Source: Martinezella dioscoreae
GTDB lineage: Bacteria; Pseudomonadota; Alphaproteobacteria; Rhizobiales; Rhizobiaceae
Assembly: GCF_009176305.1 (NCBI RefSeq)
Contig: NZ_BLAJ01000001.1
Coordinates: 1,240,001 to 1,304,000 of the forward strand
DNA length: 64,000 nucleotides
Direction: 5' to 3'
The stretch's first letter is position 1. The number at the start of each line of letters is the position of its first letter. Position numbers and translations under genes: made by a program. Below are positions 18,376-28,532 of the stretch, one piece after another. The notes under the pieces are model-generated. The model had not been told where the DNA came from. It saw nothing but the letters and a program-made list of their open reading frames with translations, and ran no database searches.

Positions 18376-19650
18376 ATGAACATTCAGACGACGAACCGCC
18401 TCACCGCCGCGGAGACGGCGCTGATCGAGGCGTATAACGACCAGATGGGCGATCTGCCTGGCGATGGCGAAGTTTTCGCCGTTCGCGATCGCCTTCTGGA
18501 CGAGCTGAAGACCGCCGGTCTGCCGACGCGCCGGATCGAGGCATGGCACTATACCGATTTCAAGAACCTGCTGCGCCTGGTTCCGAGCGATATCGGCAAG
18601 GGCCTCGTCGAGGCGCTGCCGCCGACGGTCGAAGGATCGCCTGTCATTGCCGTCCTTCAGGGCAAGGCAAGCGAGAAGGCATCGGTCAAGAACCTGACCG
18701 TTGCGCGCTACGCCGATAGCCTGATCAACGGCACGGCTGCTGCCGGTCTCGAAGCGCTCGGCAGGGATGACGCTATCGGGCGTATTAATGCGAGCTTCGT
18801 GCGCGATGGCTATGTCATCGATTTCCCCGATGGCGCAGAACTCGATGCGCCGCTCGAAGTGCAGTTCATCCATGCCGGCGGCCAGATCCACAGCCGTCTG
18901 CCGGTTACTTTCGGTGCTGACGTCAAGGCGACCTTTATCGAGCGTCATCAGGCGGTCGAAGGCGCTGCCGCGCTAGTTTCCTCGGTCAGCGAAGTCAAGA
19001 TCGGCAAGGGATCTGAGATCACCTGGATCATCCTGCAGGAGCAGGGTAGCGAAGATACCCATCTTGGCCAGCTCCGCATCGAACTCGGAGAAGATGCCAA
19101 GCTGAAGCTGTTTGTCATCAACGCTGGCGGCAAGCTGGTGCGTCAGGAACTGTATATCAAGGTCGTGGGCGAGGGCGCCGATCTGACGCTGCGCGGCATC
19201 AACCTGCTCGGCGGCGATACGCATACCGATGTAACGATGGTGCTCGGCCATGACGTTCCGAACACAGGTTCCACAGAAGTTATCCGCAACGTCGTGTTCG
19301 ACCGCGCTCGTGGCGTCTTTCAGGGTATGATCCGGGTCGCACCGGATGCGCAGAAGACCGACGCCAAGATGGCCTGCAACACGCTGCTGATGTCCGACGA
19401 CGCCGAGTTCTCGGTGAAACCGGAGCTTGAAATCTTCGCCGATGACGTACAGTGCGGCCATGGTGCCACTGTTGCCGATATCGACGGCAACCATCTCTAT
19501 TACCTGATGGCGCGCGGCATCCCGGAGAAGAAGGCACGGGCCATGCTGGTCAACGCCTTCGTGGCCGAGATCGTCGAAGAACTGGAAGACGAAGCCCTGG
19601 TCGAGGCGCTGGAAGGCGTTATCTCCGGCTGGCTGGAAAAGCACGCCTGA
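18376..19650 (+). CDS. sufD: Fe-S cluster assembly protein SufD
   Basis: 424 residues, homologous to SufB and its partner in the SufBC2D complex. Diagnostic stretches are RRIEAWHYTDFKNLLR near the N-terminus, KTDAKMACNTLLMSDDA with conserved Lys/Cys, and FADDVQCGHGATVADID followed by RGIPEKKARAMLVNAFV. The conserved histidine of CGHGAT, needed for cluster formation, is present. ATG at 18376 is preceded by GGAAAGGA. Its stop abuts the sufS ribosome-binding site. Confidence 0.96.
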   Translation: MNIQTTNRLTAAETALIEAYNDQMGDLPGDGEVFAVRDRLLDELKTAGLPTRRIEAWHYTDFKNLLRLVPSDIGKGLVEALPPTVEGSPVIAVLQGKASEKASVKNLTVARYADSLINGTAAAGLEALGRDDAIGRINASFVRDGYVIDFPDGAELDAPLEVQFIHAGGQIHSRLPVTFGADVKATFIERHQAVEGAAALVSSVSEVKIGKGSEITWIILQEQGSEDTHLGQLRIELGEDAKLKLFVINAGGKLVRQELYIKVVGEGADLTLRGINLLGGDTHTDVTMVLGHDVPNTGSTEVIRNVVFDRARGVFQGMIRVAPDAQKTDAKMACNTLLMSDDAEFSVKPELEIFADDVQCGHGATVADIDGNHLYYLMARGIPEKKARAMLVNAFVAEIVEELEDEALVEALEGVISGWLEKHA

Positions 19651-19665
19651 TTGGAGGCAAAGCTC

Positions 19666-20907
19666 GTGGACAAGATCGTGCCGGCAACGGCCTATGACGT
19701 CGAAGCCATTCGCCGGGATTTCCCGATCCTGACGAAGACGGTGCATGGCAAGCCGCTCGTCTATCTCGACAACGGTGCTTCCGCGCAGAAGCCGCAGGTC
19801 GTCATCGATGCCATCTCGCACGCCTATTCCAGCGAATATGCGAATGTGCATCGCGGCCTGCACTTCCTGTCCAATGCCGCCACGGAAGCCTATGAAGCGG
19901 CTCGCGAAAAGGTGCGCCGCTTCCTGAATGCGCCATCGGTCGATGACATCGTCTTCACCAAGAACTCGACGGAGGCGATCAACACGGTCGCTTACGGCTG
20001 GGGCATGCCCAAGATCGGTGAGGGCGACGAGATCGTCGTTTCCATCATGGAGCATCACTCCAATATCGTCCCCTGGCATTTCATTCGCGAGCGCCAGGGC
20101 GCCAAACTCGTTTGGGTGCCTGTCGATGACGAGGGCGCGTTCCATGTCGAGGATTTCGAAAAGAGCCTCACGGAGCGCACGAAGCTCGTCGCCATCACCC
20201 ATATGTCGAATGCGCTCGGAACCGTCGTTCCGGTGAAGGAAGTGTGCCGCATCGCGCATGAGCGCGGCATTCCGGTTCTCATCGACGGCTCGCAGGGTGC
20301 TGTGCATATGCCTGTCGACGTGCAGGATATCGATTGCGACTGGTATGTCATGACCGGTCACAAGCTTTACGGTCCCTCGGGCATCGGCGTTCTCTACGGC
20401 AAGAAGGAGCGGCTCGCCGAGATGCAGCCGTTCCAGGGCGGCGGCGAGATGATTTTCGATGTCACCGAGGAAAACGTCACCTACAACGATCCGCCGCATC
20501 GTTTCGAAGCGGGAACGCCGCCGATCGTGCAGGCGATCGGCCTTGGCTATGCGCTCGACTATATGGACAGCATCGGCCGGGAAGCGATTGCGCGCCACGA
20601 AGCCGATCTTGCCGCCTATGCGGCGGAAAGGCTGCGCGATATCAATTCGCTGCGTGTCATCGGTACGGCGCCGGGCAAGGGCGGCATCTTCTCCTTCGAG
20701 CTGGCGGGAATCCATTCGCACGACGTCTCGATGGTGATCGACCGGCAGGGTGTTGCCGTTCGTGCCGGCACGCATTGCGCCCAGCCGCTCTTGAAACGCT
20801 TCGGCGTCACCTCCACATGCCGTGCATCGTTCGGCATGTACAATACGTGCGCCGAGGTGGACGCCTTGGCCGATGCACTGGAATATGCACGGAAATTCTT
20901 TGCCTGA
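19666..20907 (+). CDS. sufS: Cysteine desulfurase SufS
   Basis: 413-residue group II cysteine desulfurase supplying sulfur to the SUF scaffold. PLP lysine in MTGHKLYGPSGIG, active-site cysteine in RAGTHCAQPLL, and N-terminal RRDFPIL and YLDNGASAQKP are typical of SufS/CsdA. I choose GTG at 19666, eight bases after a strong GGAGG; a TTG at 19651 is inside that ribosome-binding site and unlikely. The gene begins 15 bp after sufD, and sufT follows 11 bp after its stop. No SufE gene is present in the window; the activator could be elsewhere. Confidence 0.96.
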   Translation: MDKIVPATAYDVEAIRRDFPILTKTVHGKPLVYLDNGASAQKPQVVIDAISHAYSSEYANVHRGLHFLSNAATEAYEAAREKVRRFLNAPSVDDIVFTKNSTEAINTVAYGWGMPKIGEGDEIVVSIMEHHSNIVPWHFIRERQGAKLVWVPVDDEGAFHVEDFEKSLTERTKLVAITHMSNALGTVVPVKEVCRIAHERGIPVLIDGSQGAVHMPVDVQDIDCDWYVMTGHKLYGPSGIGVLYGKKERLAEMQPFQGGGEMIFDVTEENVTYNDPPHRFEAGTPPIVQAIGLGYALDYMDSIGREAIARHEADLAAYAAERLRDINSLRVIGTAPGKGGIFSFELAGIHSHDVSMVIDRQGVAVRAGTHCAQPLLKRFGVTSTCRASFGMYNTCAEVDALADALEYARKFFA

Positions 20908-20918
20908 GGAGGCAAGCG

Positions 20919-21299
20919 ATGTCACTCGACGAAAGCGAACAGAAGATCGACGCACGCGAAGGGATCGTGCATTCCAGCATTCCCGCAGATGAGCTGGCGC
21001 GCCTCAGCGACGATATCATCTCTGCGCTGAAAACGGTCTACGATCCTGAAATTCCCGCCGATATCTTCGAGCTTGGTCTGGTCTACAAGATCGACATCGA
21101 AGACGATCGCATGGTGAAGATCGTCATGACGCTGACGGCGCCTGGTTGTCCGGTTGCCGGTGAAATGCCGGGCTGGGTGGAAAATGCCGTCGGCGCCGTT
21201 GAGGGCGTTTCCGGCGTCGACGTCTCGATGACGTTCGATCCCCCTTGGACGCCGGATCGCATGTCCGAAGAAGCGCAGGTTGCTGTGGGCTGGTATTGA
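20919..21299 (+). CDS. sufT: SUF system Fe-S assembly protein SufT (MIP18/DUF59 family)
   Basis: 126-residue DUF59/MIP18 protein. The family core appears as VYDPEIPADIFELGLVYK and MTLTAPGCPVAGEMPGWVENAV, with the conserved cysteine in PGCP, and DPPWTPDRMS near the end. Proteins of this kind assist maturation of Fe-S proteins. GGAGGCAAGCGATG places a strong Shine-Dalgarno right after the sufS stop, which confirms the start and the operon. Confidence 0.94.
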   Translation: MSLDESEQKIDAREGIVHSSIPADELARLSDDIISALKTVYDPEIPADIFELGLVYKIDIEDDRMVKIVMTLTAPGCPVAGEMPGWVENAVGAVEGVSGVDVSMTFDPPWTPDRMSEEAQVAVGWY

Positions 21300-21375
21300 A
21301 GCTTTAAGCCGCCGGCTTTACATTAAGACTCGAAGCACCGGATCTTGACCCCGGATGTGGAAGGAGAATGAGCCC

Positions 21376-21765
21376 ATGGGCTTTGCAGTCATGAGCATGA
21401 CGGATGCGGCAGCAGCTCGCGTCAAGGCGATCGTCGAGAATTCCGGCCCTGATGCCAAGGGCGTTCGCGTCGGCATCAAAAAGGGCGGCTGCGCCGGCAT
21501 GGAATATACTATCGACCTAGTAACCGAGCCGAACGCGAAGGACGATCTGATCGAGCGCGATGGCGCCAAGGTCTGGGTCGAGCCGTCGGCCGTGCTTTAT
21601 CTGCTCGGTACGGAAATGGGCTTCGAGACGACAACATTGCGCTCAGGCTTCATTTTCACCAATCCGAACCAGACGTCGGCTTGCGGCTGCGGCGAGTCCG
21701 TCGAATTGAAGCCCGCCGATCTTGCGGCCCTTGCTGCTCAGCGACAGGCCGCGCAACCCGCTTAA
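21376..21765 (+). CDS. sufA: A-type Fe-S carrier SufA/IscA
   Basis: 129-residue HesB/IscA-type carrier that passes Fe-S clusters to target proteins. The three ligand cysteines are present: one in GGCAGMEY and two in the C-terminal SACGCGESVE. ATG at 21376 sits nine bases after AAGGAG; an upstream in-frame start at 21355 would overlap this site. It is the last SUF gene, 76 bp after sufT. Confidence 0.95.
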   Translation: MGFAVMSMTDAAAARVKAIVENSGPDAKGVRVGIKKGGCAGMEYTIDLVTEPNAKDDLIERDGAKVWVEPSAVLYLLGTEMGFETTTLRSGFIFTNPNQTSACGCGESVELKPADLAALAAQRQAAQPA

Positions 21766-21894
21766 AGCGCATCTCACCACATTTCGCCTCGCTGCGTTTC
21801 ATGCTTTGATCGACGGAGGCCGAAGGTTTTTCCGTTGCCCCTTGGCTGACCGGCTGAGCCCGATAAAGTCGACATGGCGTGCGAGGGGGAACAT

Positions 21895-22587
21895 ATGGTG
21901 GCTGCGGCATGGGTTTACACATTGATCCCGGCAGGCGCTGCGATCGCGGGCGCCACGGTTGCCGTGAATACGCGGCCAGGCCCCAATCTTGTCAGCGCTA
22001 TCCAGCACTTTGCCGCCGGCGTGGTGTTTGCGGCCGCCGCCGGCGAAATTCTGCCTGATGTCATGCATCGCGGCTATCCCTTTGCAACAGTCATTGGCGG
22101 CGCGATTGGTGTCGGCGTAATGCTGCTGGTCAAGCAGTTGGAAAACTGGGCCAAAGGACCGGTCGGCCTTCTGGCCGCCATCGGCATCGACATCCTGATC
22201 GATGGCCTCGTGCTTGGCATTGGGTTTGCCGCCGGCCCGAAAGTTGGCTTGCTGCTGACGATTGCCCTGACGATCGAGGTACTATTTCTTGGCTTGACGG
22301 TTGCGAACGAGCTTGGCGAGAGCGTCCGCTCCCGCGCGAGGATCGTCGCGGTCACGGCGGCGCTTGCACTCCTTCTGCCAATCGGCGCTTTGCTGGGGAC
22401 GCCAATCGCTTTGTTGCCCAACCCAATCCTGACCGGATTCTTTGCGTTCGGTTTGATCGCACTTCTCTATCTCGTCACCGAAGAGCTTTTGGTCGAAGCT
22501 CACGAAAGACCTGACCGTCCTTGGGTCACGGCCATGTTCTTTGCGGGCTTTCAGGTCCTGCTTCTGCTCGAAGAAGCGATCGGCTAG
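21895..22587 (+). CDS. ZIP family metal transporter
   Basis: 230-residue membrane protein with about seven to eight hydrophobic segments. The ZIP family signature region is visible as IQHFAAGVVFAAAAGEILPDV and, in the later half, GIDILIDGLVLGIGFAAG and a final segment with TEELLVEAHE. Acidic and His residues in helices four and five, which bind metal in ZIP proteins, are partly replaced by Asp (GIDILIDG), so the metal is uncertain. ATG at 21895 follows GAGGGGGA. It is on the same strand as the suf genes 130 bp downstream and might be read through from them. Confidence 0.8.
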   Translation: MVAAAWVYTLIPAGAAIAGATVAVNTRPGPNLVSAIQHFAAGVVFAAAAGEILPDVMHRGYPFATVIGGAIGVGVMLLVKQLENWAKGPVGLLAAIGIDILIDGLVLGIGFAAGPKVGLLLTIALTIEVLFLGLTVANELGESVRSRARIVAVTAALALLLPIGALLGTPIALLPNPILTGFFAFGLIALLYLVTEELLVEAHERPDRPWVTAMFFAGFQVLLLLEEAIG

Positions 22588-22598
22588 CGACGCTCGGC

Positions 22599-22874
22599 CT
22601 AGAATTGGCAATCTTTGGTAAGCGCCGGAACCGGCGTCAACTTGAGGCCGAGTGCCCTGACAACCTTCAGGATCGTCGCGAATTCCGGATTTCCGTCTCC
22701 GCTCAGCGCGCGGTAGAGGGCCGAGCGGTTCATGCCGACATCCTTGGCCAGCTTGCTCATGTTGCGCGTGCGGGCGACTTCGCCCAAAGCCTTGGCGATC
22801 GAAGCAGGATCGTCCGTGGCGAATGCGGCGGCGATGTAGTTGTCGGGATTGTCCACGTCGAATCGTTCCGGCAT
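22599..22874 (-). CDS. HigA/HI1420-type antitoxin-like HTH protein, without a toxin neighbour
   Basis: 91 residues with a helix-turn-helix region (MSKLAKDVGMNRSALYRALS) and the C-terminal block PEFATILKVVRALGLKLTPVP typical of the probable addiction module antidote family HI1420. Such genes normally follow a RelE-like toxin; here the preceding gene on the strand is gcvP, with a terminator between, so no toxin is present. ATG at 22874 is preferred over a TTG five codons earlier. It may be a free-standing regulator or the remnant of a lost module. Confidence 0.85.
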   Translation of the reverse strand: MPERFDVDNPDNYIAAAFATDDPASIAKALGEVARTRNMSKLAKDVGMNRSALYRALSGDGNPEFATILKVVRALGLKLTPVPALTKDCQF

Positions 22875-22908
22875 AAATCTGAATTCCAAGGCCCCACTGT
22901 GGCGTCAT

Positions 22909-22946
22909 CAAAAACGCCGCGCATCCTTTCGGACACGCGGCGTTTT
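22909..22946 (-). terminator. Terminator of the gcvTHP operon
   Basis: An 11-bp perfect inverted repeat, AAAACGCCGCG ... CGCGGCGTTTT, at 22911-22946. On the minus strand it is followed by T and then GATGACG, so the U tract is TTTTT. It lies about 80 bp past the gcvP stop and separates the operon from the antitoxin-like gene. Confidence 0.85.
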
Positions 22947-23024
22947 CATAGACAAGTTTCACGATAGATTTATGTCTGTTTCAAGCGAAGCGACTGAACC
23001 GCTTCGCTTTTTTGCAAAAAAATC

Positions 23025-25889
23025 CTATTCTGCGGCCTCGGCGTAGGATTCCAGCGGCGGGCAGGTGCAGATCAGGTTGCGGTCGCCATAGACGTTGTCG
23101 ATGCGATTGACCGGAGACCAGTATTTGTCCACGCGGAAGGTACCGGGCGGGAAGCAGGCCTGTTCGCGGGAATAGGGGCGATCCCACTCGCCGACCAAGT
23201 CTTCCACCGTGTGCGGTGCGTTCTTCAGCGGATTGTTGGTCTTGTCCATCCGGCCGTCCTCGATGGCGCGGGCTTCCTCGCGGATTGCCAACATCGCCTC
23301 GCAGAATCGGTCGAGCTCGGCCTTCGTTTCCGATTCGGTCGGCTCGATCATCAGCGTGCCGGCCACCGGCCAGCTCATGGTCGGCGCATGGAAGCCGCAA
23401 TCGATCAGACGCTTGGCGACATCATCGACCGTCACGCCGGCGCTTGCGGCCAGCGGGCGGGTGTCGATGATGCATTCGTGTGCCACGCGTCCGGCCTTGG
23501 ACTTGTAGAGCACGTCATAGGCACCCTTGAGGCGGGCAGCGATGTAGTTGGCGTTGAGGATCGCCACCTTGGTCGCCTGGGTCAGGCCTTCGCCGCCCAT
23601 CATCAGGCAATAGCTCCAGGAGATCGGCAGGATCGAGGCCGAACCGAAGGCTGCTGCCGAAACCGCACCGCTGCGGCCATCTGTTTCCGGATGGCCGGGC
23701 AGGTGAGGCGCCAGATGCGCCTTTACGCCGATCGGGCCCATGCCGGGACCGCCGCCGCCATGCGGGATGCAGAAGGTCTTGTGCAGGTTCAAGTGGCTGA
23801 CATCGGAGCCGATATCGCCGGGACGCGAGAGGCCGACCATGGCGTTCATATTGGCGCCATCGAGATAGACCTGACCGCCATGCTTGTGCACGAGATCGCA
23901 GATCTCCTTCACCGTCTCCTCGAAGACGCCATGCGTCGAAGGGTAGGTGATCATGCAGCAGGAGAGGTTGTCGGCATATTGCTCGGTCTTGGCGCGGAAA
24001 TCGGCCATGTCGATATCGCCATCGTCGCTGACCTTGACAACCACGACCTTCATGCCCGCCATCTGCGCCGAGGCGGGGTTGGTGCCGTGGGCGGAGGTCG
24101 GGATGAGGCAGATGTCGCGATGACCCTGACCATTGGCAATGTGGTAGTTGCGGATGGTCAGTAGGCCGGCATATTCGCCCTGCGCGCCGGAATTCGGCTG
24201 CATGGAGAAGGCGTCATAGCCTGTTACGGCGCAGAGCTTTTCCGTCAGGTCGTCGATCATCTCGCGGTAGCCGAGTGCCTGATCGGCCGGGACGAACGGA
24301 TGGATATCCGAAAATTCCGGCCAGGTGATCGGCAGCATTTCCGCAGTCGCGTTCAGCTTCATGGTGCAGGAGCCGAGCGGAATCATCGAACGGTCGAGCG
24401 CCAGGTCGCGGTCGGAGAGACGGCGGATGTAGCGCGTCATCTCGCTTTCGGCGCGGTTCATGTGGAAGATCGGATGCGAGAGGTATTCGCTGGTGCGCAG
24501 CAGGGTCTTCGGCAGACGATAGGACGGCTCGAAATCGGCGATGCGGAAATCGCCGCCGAATGCGCGCCAGACGGCTTCCACCGTTGCCGGACGCGTACGC
24601 TCGTCCAGGCTGATGCCAATCTTGGTTTCACCGACCTTGCGCAGGTTGACGCCCTCGGCGACGGCTGCGCGCAGGATGAGGCCTTGCATGTGGCCGACTT
24701 CGACAGTGATCGTATCGAAGAAGGTCTCCGGCTCGACTGAGTAGCCTAGCTTTTCCAGCCCCTTGGCCATCAGCACGGCCTTCTGGTGGACCTGTTGTGC
24801 AATCGCTTTCAGGCCCTGCGGACCGTGGAAGACCGCATACATGGAGGCCATGACGGCGAGCAGCACCTGCGCGGTGCAGATGTTCGACGTCGCTTTTTCG
24901 CGGCGAATGTGCTGTTCGCGGGTCTGCAGCGACAGGCGATAGGCGCGATTGCCGCGCGCATCGATGGAAACGCCGACGAGACGGCCCGGCATAGAGCGCT
25001 TGTAATCGTCCTTCACGGCCATAAATGCGGCGTGCGGCCCGCCATAGCCGACGGGAACGCCGAAGCGCTGCGAAGAGCCGATGGCGATATCTGCGCCCAT
25101 TTCACCCGGGGATTTCAGCAGGGTCAATGCCAGAAGATCGGTCGCCATGATAGCGATAGCGCCGGTCTGATGCAGGCGAGCAATCAGGCCGGAGAAATCG
25201 TTGATGTGGCCGTGCGTGCCCGGATACTGGAAAATCGCGCCGAAAACATCGACCGGATCGAGGTCGGTGAAGGGATTACCGACGATAACGGTCCAGCCGA
25301 GTGGCTCGGCGCGCGTCCTGATCAGCGCGATGGTCTGGGGATGGCATTCGGCATCGACGAAGAAGGCTTTTGCCTTCGATTTTGCGACGCGTTCCGCCAT
25401 CGCCATGCCTTCGGCCGCGGCCGTCGCTTCATCGAGCAGCGAGGCGTTGGCGACATCAAGACCGGTGAGATCGCTGATCATCGTCTGGTAGTTCAGCAGC
25501 GCCTCAAGGCGGCCCTGGCTAATCTCGGGCTGATAGGGCGTGTAGGCCGTGTACCAGGCAGGGTTTTCCAGAATGTTGCGCTGGATGACCGGTGGCGTGA
25601 TCGTGCCGTAATAGCCCTGACCGATAAGCGAGACGAGAACCTTGTTCTTGTTGGCGGTCTCGCGCAGCCTGTCGAGCGCCTCGCGCTCCGTCATGGCCGC
25701 ACCCCAGGCGAGCGGCGCCTTCTGGCGGATGGTCGGTGGCAACGTCGCGTCGATCAGACCGTCGAGGCTCTTATAGCCGATCACCTTGAGCATATCGGCC
25801 ATCTCAGAGGGAGACGGGCCGATATGGCGGCGATTGGCGAAATCATATGGCTGGTAATCGGTGAAGGTGAACTCAGTCGGCGTCGTCAT
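23025..25889 (-). CDS. gcvP: Glycine dehydrogenase (decarboxylating), P-protein
   Basis: 954-residue single-chain P-protein of the glycine cleavage system. It decarboxylates glycine with PLP and passes the aminomethyl group to the lipoyl arm of GcvH. Both halves of the pseudo-dimeric protein are present (RHIGPS at the N-terminus, the PLP lysine in [17 protein letters not shown] in the second half, and [11 protein letters not shown]). Its ATG overlaps the gcvH stop codon by one base (TAATG), showing translational coupling. Length is normal. Confidence 0.97.
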   Translation of the reverse strand: MTTPTEFTFTDYQPYDFANRRHIGPSPSEMADMLKVIGYKSLDGLIDATLPPTIRQKAPLAWGAAMTEREALDRLRETANKNKVLVSLIGQGYYGTITPPVIQRNILENPAWYTAYTPYQPEISQGRLEALLNYQTMISDLTGLDVANASLLDEATAAAEGMAMAERVAKSKAKAFFVDAECHPQTIALIRTRAEPLGWTVIVGNPFTDLDPVDVFGAIFQYPGTHGHINDFSGLIARLHQTGAIAIMATDLLALTLLKSPGEMGADIAIGSSQRFGVPVGYGGPHAAFMAVKDDYKRSMPGRLVGVSIDARGNRAYRLSLQTREQHIRREKATSNICTAQVLLAVMASMYAVFHGPQGLKAIAQQVHQKAVLMAKGLEKLGYSVEPETFFDTITVEVGHMQGLILRAAVAEGVNLRKVGETKIGISLDERTRPATVEAVWRAFGGDFRIADFEPSYRLPKTLLRTSEYLSHPIFHMNRAESEMTRYIRRLSDRDLALDRSMIPLGSCTMKLNATAEMLPITWPEFSDIHPFVPADQALGYREMIDDLTEKLCAVTGYDAFSMQPNSGAQGEYAGLLTIRNYHIANGQGHRDICLIPTSAHGTNPASAQMAGMKVVVVKVSDDGDIDMADFRAKTEQYADNLSCCMITYPSTHGVFEETVKEICDLVHKHGGQVYLDGANMNAMVGLSRPGDIGSDVSHLNLHKTFCIPHGGGGPGMGPIGVKAHLAPHLPGHPETDGRSGAVSAAAFGSASILPISWSYCLMMGGEGLTQATKVAILNANYIAARLKGAYDVLYKSKAGRVAHECIIDTRPLAASAGVTVDDVAKRLIDCGFHAPTMSWPVAGTLMIEPTESETKAELDRFCEAMLAIREEARAIEDGRMDKTNNPLKNAPHTVEDLVGEWDRPYSREQACFPPGTFRVDKYWSPVNRIDNVYGDRNLICTCPPLESYAEAAE

Positions 25890-26251
25890 TATCCGATCAG
25901 CTCCTTGTAACCGGATTCATCAAGAAGACCATCGAGATCGCCGACGTTCTTCAGCTTCAGCTTGAAGAACCAGCCGGCACCCATCGGATCGGAGTTGACG
26001 AGGGCCGGATCGGCAGTGATGGCTTCGTTGATTTCGGTGATTTCTCCGTCGAGCGGACAATAGACTTCGGAAGCCGCCTTGACGGATTCGACGGTTGCCG
26101 CGTCGGCTCCCTTCGAGAAGCTGGCGCCGACCTCGGGCAACTCAACGAAAACGAGATCGCCGAGCTGCTCGGCGGCATGGGCCGTAATGCCCACGATTGC
26201 GACATCGCCTTCGACCTTCAGCCACTCATGTTCTTCGGTGAATTTCAGCAT
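25889..26251 (-). CDS. gcvH: Glycine cleavage system H protein
   Basis: 120-residue lipoyl carrier protein. The lipoylation site is K58 in [12 protein letters not shown], and the hairpin [10 protein letters not shown] and C-terminal GWFFKLKL are conserved. It carries the aminomethyl group between GcvP and GcvT. ATG at 26251 is preceded by GAGAGGATTATCC; a longer frame to 26434 overlaps gcvT and is not used. lipB elsewhere in this window makes the octanoyl precursor of its lipoyl group. Confidence 0.97.
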   Translation of the reverse strand: MLKFTEEHEWLKVEGDVAIVGITAHAAEQLGDLVFVELPEVGASFSKGADAATVESVKAASEVYCPLDGEITEINEAITADPALVNSDPMGAGWFFKLKLKNVGDLDGLLDESGYKELIG

Positions 26252-26276
26252 GGATAATCCTCTCTGGAAAAGACGT

Positions 26277-27413
26277 TCAACGTTTGTAGGTAGGTTTGAT
26301 GAAAGGCAGTGTGCTGACGGCAACTGGCAGATATTTGCCGCGCACTTCAGCGTATATGGTGGTGCCGGGAGCGGTGAATTCTGTCGGCACATAACCCATG
26401 GCAACCGGGGATTCGACGCTCGGACCAAAACCACCCGAGGTGACTTCGCCGATCTCCGTCTTGCCCTCGGCGTCGGCGTAAAGTTTGGAGTGGCCGCGTA
26501 CCGGCGCCTTGCCCTCCGGCTTCAGGCCGACGCGGCGGCGCGAGGTGCCGTGATCGAGTTCACCGAGAATGCGGGATGCTCCCGGAAAGCCGCCGGTGCG
26601 GGCGCCGCCGGTCTTGCGGGCCTTCTGGATAGCCCATTCGAGTGCGCCTTCAACCGGCGTTGTCGTCTGGTCGATATCGTTGCCGTAGAGGCAGAGGCCC
26701 GCCTCGAGACGCAGGGAGTCACGGGCGCCAAGGCCGATCGGCTGGACGTCCGGATGCTCCAGCAGCCGCTTGGCGATATCCTCGGCCTTGTCGGCCGGAA
26801 CCGAGATTTCGAAACCGTCTTCGCCGCTATACCCGGAGCGCGATACGAGGCAGGAGACATCGTGGAGGCGACAATGGCGCACATCCATGAATTTCATATG
26901 GGCGATGTCGGCCCAGAGCTCGGCAAGCACGTCGACCGCGCGCGGTCCCTGCAGAGCAATGAGGGCGCGATCGAGTAATGTAACTTCGCAGCTATCGCCG
27001 ATATGATCTTGAAGATGCTTGAAATCTTTCTCTTTGCAGGCAGCGTTGACGACGACGAAAAGATAGTCGTCCATATGGGCGATCATCAGATCATCGAGGA
27101 TGCCGCCCTTGTCGTCGGTGAAGAAACCATAGCGCTGGCGATTTTCAGCAAGGCCGAGAATATCGACCGGCACCAGGCTTTCCAATGCCAATGCCGCATC
27201 CTCATATTTGCCGGAACGGGCGCGGATCGTCACCTGACCCATATGCGACACATCGAACAGGCCAGCGGAGGATCGAGTCCAAAGATGTTCCTTCAGCACG
27301 CCGGGCGCATATTGTACGGGCATATCGTAGCCTGCAAATGGCACCATGCGGGCACCGAGGGACACATGCAGGGCATGAAGTGGGGTGGTCTTGAGGGCAG
27401 CGGTCTCGTCCAA
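26277..27413 (-). CDS. gcvT: Aminomethyltransferase, glycine cleavage T protein
   Basis: 378 residues. GcvT releases ammonia and moves the methylene group to tetrahydrofolate. Conserved stretches include [22 protein letters not shown] (folate/dihydrolipoyl site), [13 protein letters not shown] and [20 protein letters not shown] choose TTG at 27413 because GGAGG lies six bases upstream and it starts at the family's usual N-terminus; a GTG at 27458 would add 15 unusual residues. It is first in gcvT-H-P and lies under control of the glycine riboswitch. Confidence 0.95.
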   Translation of the reverse strand: MDETAALKTTPLHALHVSLGARMVPFAGYDMPVQYAPGVLKEHLWTRSSAGLFDVSHMGQVTIRARSGKYEDAALALESLVPVDILGLAENRQRYGFFTDDKGGILDDLMIAHMDDYLFVVVNAACKEKDFKHLQDHIGDSCEVTLLDRALIALQGPRAVDVLAELWADIAHMKFMDVRHCRLHDVSCLVSRSGYSGEDGFEISVPADKAEDIAKRLLEHPDVQPIGLGARDSLRLEAGLCLYGNDIDQTTTPVEGALEWAIQKARKTGGARTGGFPGASRILGELDHGTSRRRVGLKPEGKAPVRGHSKLYADAEGKTEIGEVTSGGFGPSVESPVAMGYVPTEFTAPGTTIYAEVRGKYLPVAVSTLPFIKPTYKR

Positions 27414-27487
27414 ATGACGCCTCCGGGTTTTGCGCTCGTTTAGAAGCGCAGAGCTCACACTTTCGGCGCGGTAGCGCCTGACGATGA

Positions 27488-27642
27488 GCCCCCTCTGTCT
27501 GTTTGCCTGAGATTGTTATCCCTTCGGCGAACGCTTGCGCGCTTCTCTCCAGAGTTCCGTCTGCCCCTTGCTGGTCCTTTGGCCTGAGAGTTTCCGGGGC
27601 GGTTGCTCCTTCGGCACCGGCTTGCGCCGGATTCTCCCAACA
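27488..27642 (-). promoter_or_regulatory. Tandem glycine riboswitch
   Basis: On the minus strand the leader holds both conserved aptamers: first GGGAGA ... GCCGAAGGAGCAA ... GGAAACTCTCAGGC (27640 down to about 27575), then CTCTGGAGAG ... CGCCGAAGGG ... TCTCAGGCAA ... GACAGAGGGG (about 27560 down to 27488). These match the two-aptamer glycine riboswitch, which switches on gcv genes when glycine is abundant. It lies 74 bp before the gcvT start; short hairpins (GGCGCtaccGCGCC and TGCGCT...AGCGCA) in that gap are candidates for the expression platform. Confidence 0.95.
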
Positions 27643-27816
27643 GGGTTGAAAGCCATTATCCGGTACCGGACAGAGATGGCAAGGGGCAAATGTCGCCGCT
27701 GAACAAATTTTTGTCGCGCCGATCAATCCTGCGTTTCGCAATGATTACGGGCCTTTGCAACAGGGATGGGAGAGGCTATCCCTTTTAACGATTGAGGAGC
27801 CGGGCAGGAGACAGAG

Positions 27817-28350
27817 ATGAATCGCAACCACGCCGCCGCATTGCTGATTTCGATTGGCACATTTTCGCTTCCCCTCGGTGGAGCGATGGCCGAGGATAGC
27901 GGTGCGATGAAATCCATGGCCGGGATGCACATGGATGCAGGTGCAGCGCCTTCCGGCTCGGCGACTGCCAAGCTTGGCGATCTCGATATCAGTGGCGGTT
28001 ATGTTCGCGCCATGCTTCCCGGCCAGCCGGTCGGTGGCGGCTATATTACCATCCACAACACCGGCATGACCGACGACAAGCTCACTTCCGTCACTTCATC
28101 ATCTGCCGACAAAGTAGAATTGCACGAGATGAAGATGGAAGGCGAGATCATGAAGATGCGCGAAATCAAGGGCGGCATCGCTATTCCCGCCGGCGCGACC
28201 GTGACGCTCGCGCCGAATACGATGCACATGATGTTCAAGCAGGTAAAGACGCCGTTCAAGCAGGGCGGCACGGTGCCCGTGATGCTGATGTTCGACAAAG
28301 CAGGCATGGTCAACATCAATCTGCCGGTCGTCTCGGCTAAGGGAAGCTGA
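27817..28350 (+). CDS. Periplasmic copper chaperone, PCu(A)C family
   Basis: 177 residues with a signal peptide (cleaved near GGAMA, about residue 25), a Met/His-rich N-terminal segment (KSMAGMHMD) and a PCu(A)C cupredoxin-like domain. The Cu(I) ligands fit the H(M)x10Mx21HxM pattern: ELHEMKMEGEIMKM and later NTMHMMF. PCu(A)C delivers copper to the CuA site of cytochrome oxidase. It stands alone, divergent from the gcv operon, with no SCO gene beside it. AGGAG occurs about 13 bases upstream of the ATG. Confidence 0.9.
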   Translation: MNRNHAAALLISIGTFSLPLGGAMAEDSGAMKSMAGMHMDAGAAPSGSATAKLGDLDISGGYVRAMLPGQPVGGGYITIHNTGMTDDKLTSVTSSSADKVELHEMKMEGEIMKMREIKGGIAIPAGATVTLAPNTMHMMFKQVKTPFKQGGTVPVMLMFDKAGMVNINLPVVSAKGS

Positions 28351-28370
28351 GCCAGAAATTATCCTGCCAT

Positions 28371-28412
28371 ATAATTCCGGTTTCCACTTTTCCTCGAAAT
28401 GCTCTAAAGCCA
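28371..28412 (-). repeat. RIME-like repeat, truncated copy 2
   Basis: AATTCCGGTTTC-CACTTTTCCTCGAAATGCTCTAAA matches the end of the copy at 41 kb (ACTTTTCCTGGAATTGCTCTAA) with an internal deletion. A separate small hairpin GCCGGA-aatc-TCCGGC follows at 28422-28437 and may end transcription from either side. Confidence 0.55.
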
Positions 28413-28532
28413 CGTCAAAAGGCCGGAAATCTCCGGCTGCGGGGCTGATCGTTCCGTTGTTTGAATTTGCATGATCCCGCCGAACGCGGTTTGGCAATGT
28501 CCGGAACATGCTGCGTTTTTGAAAGAAGAAGA

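Noticed and set aside
18973..20955. A 660-codon open frame on the minus strand over sufD and sufS
   Set aside because: It lies antisense to two well-supported genes with strong motifs; long antisense frames are common in GC-rich codon use. No ribosome-binding site or family.
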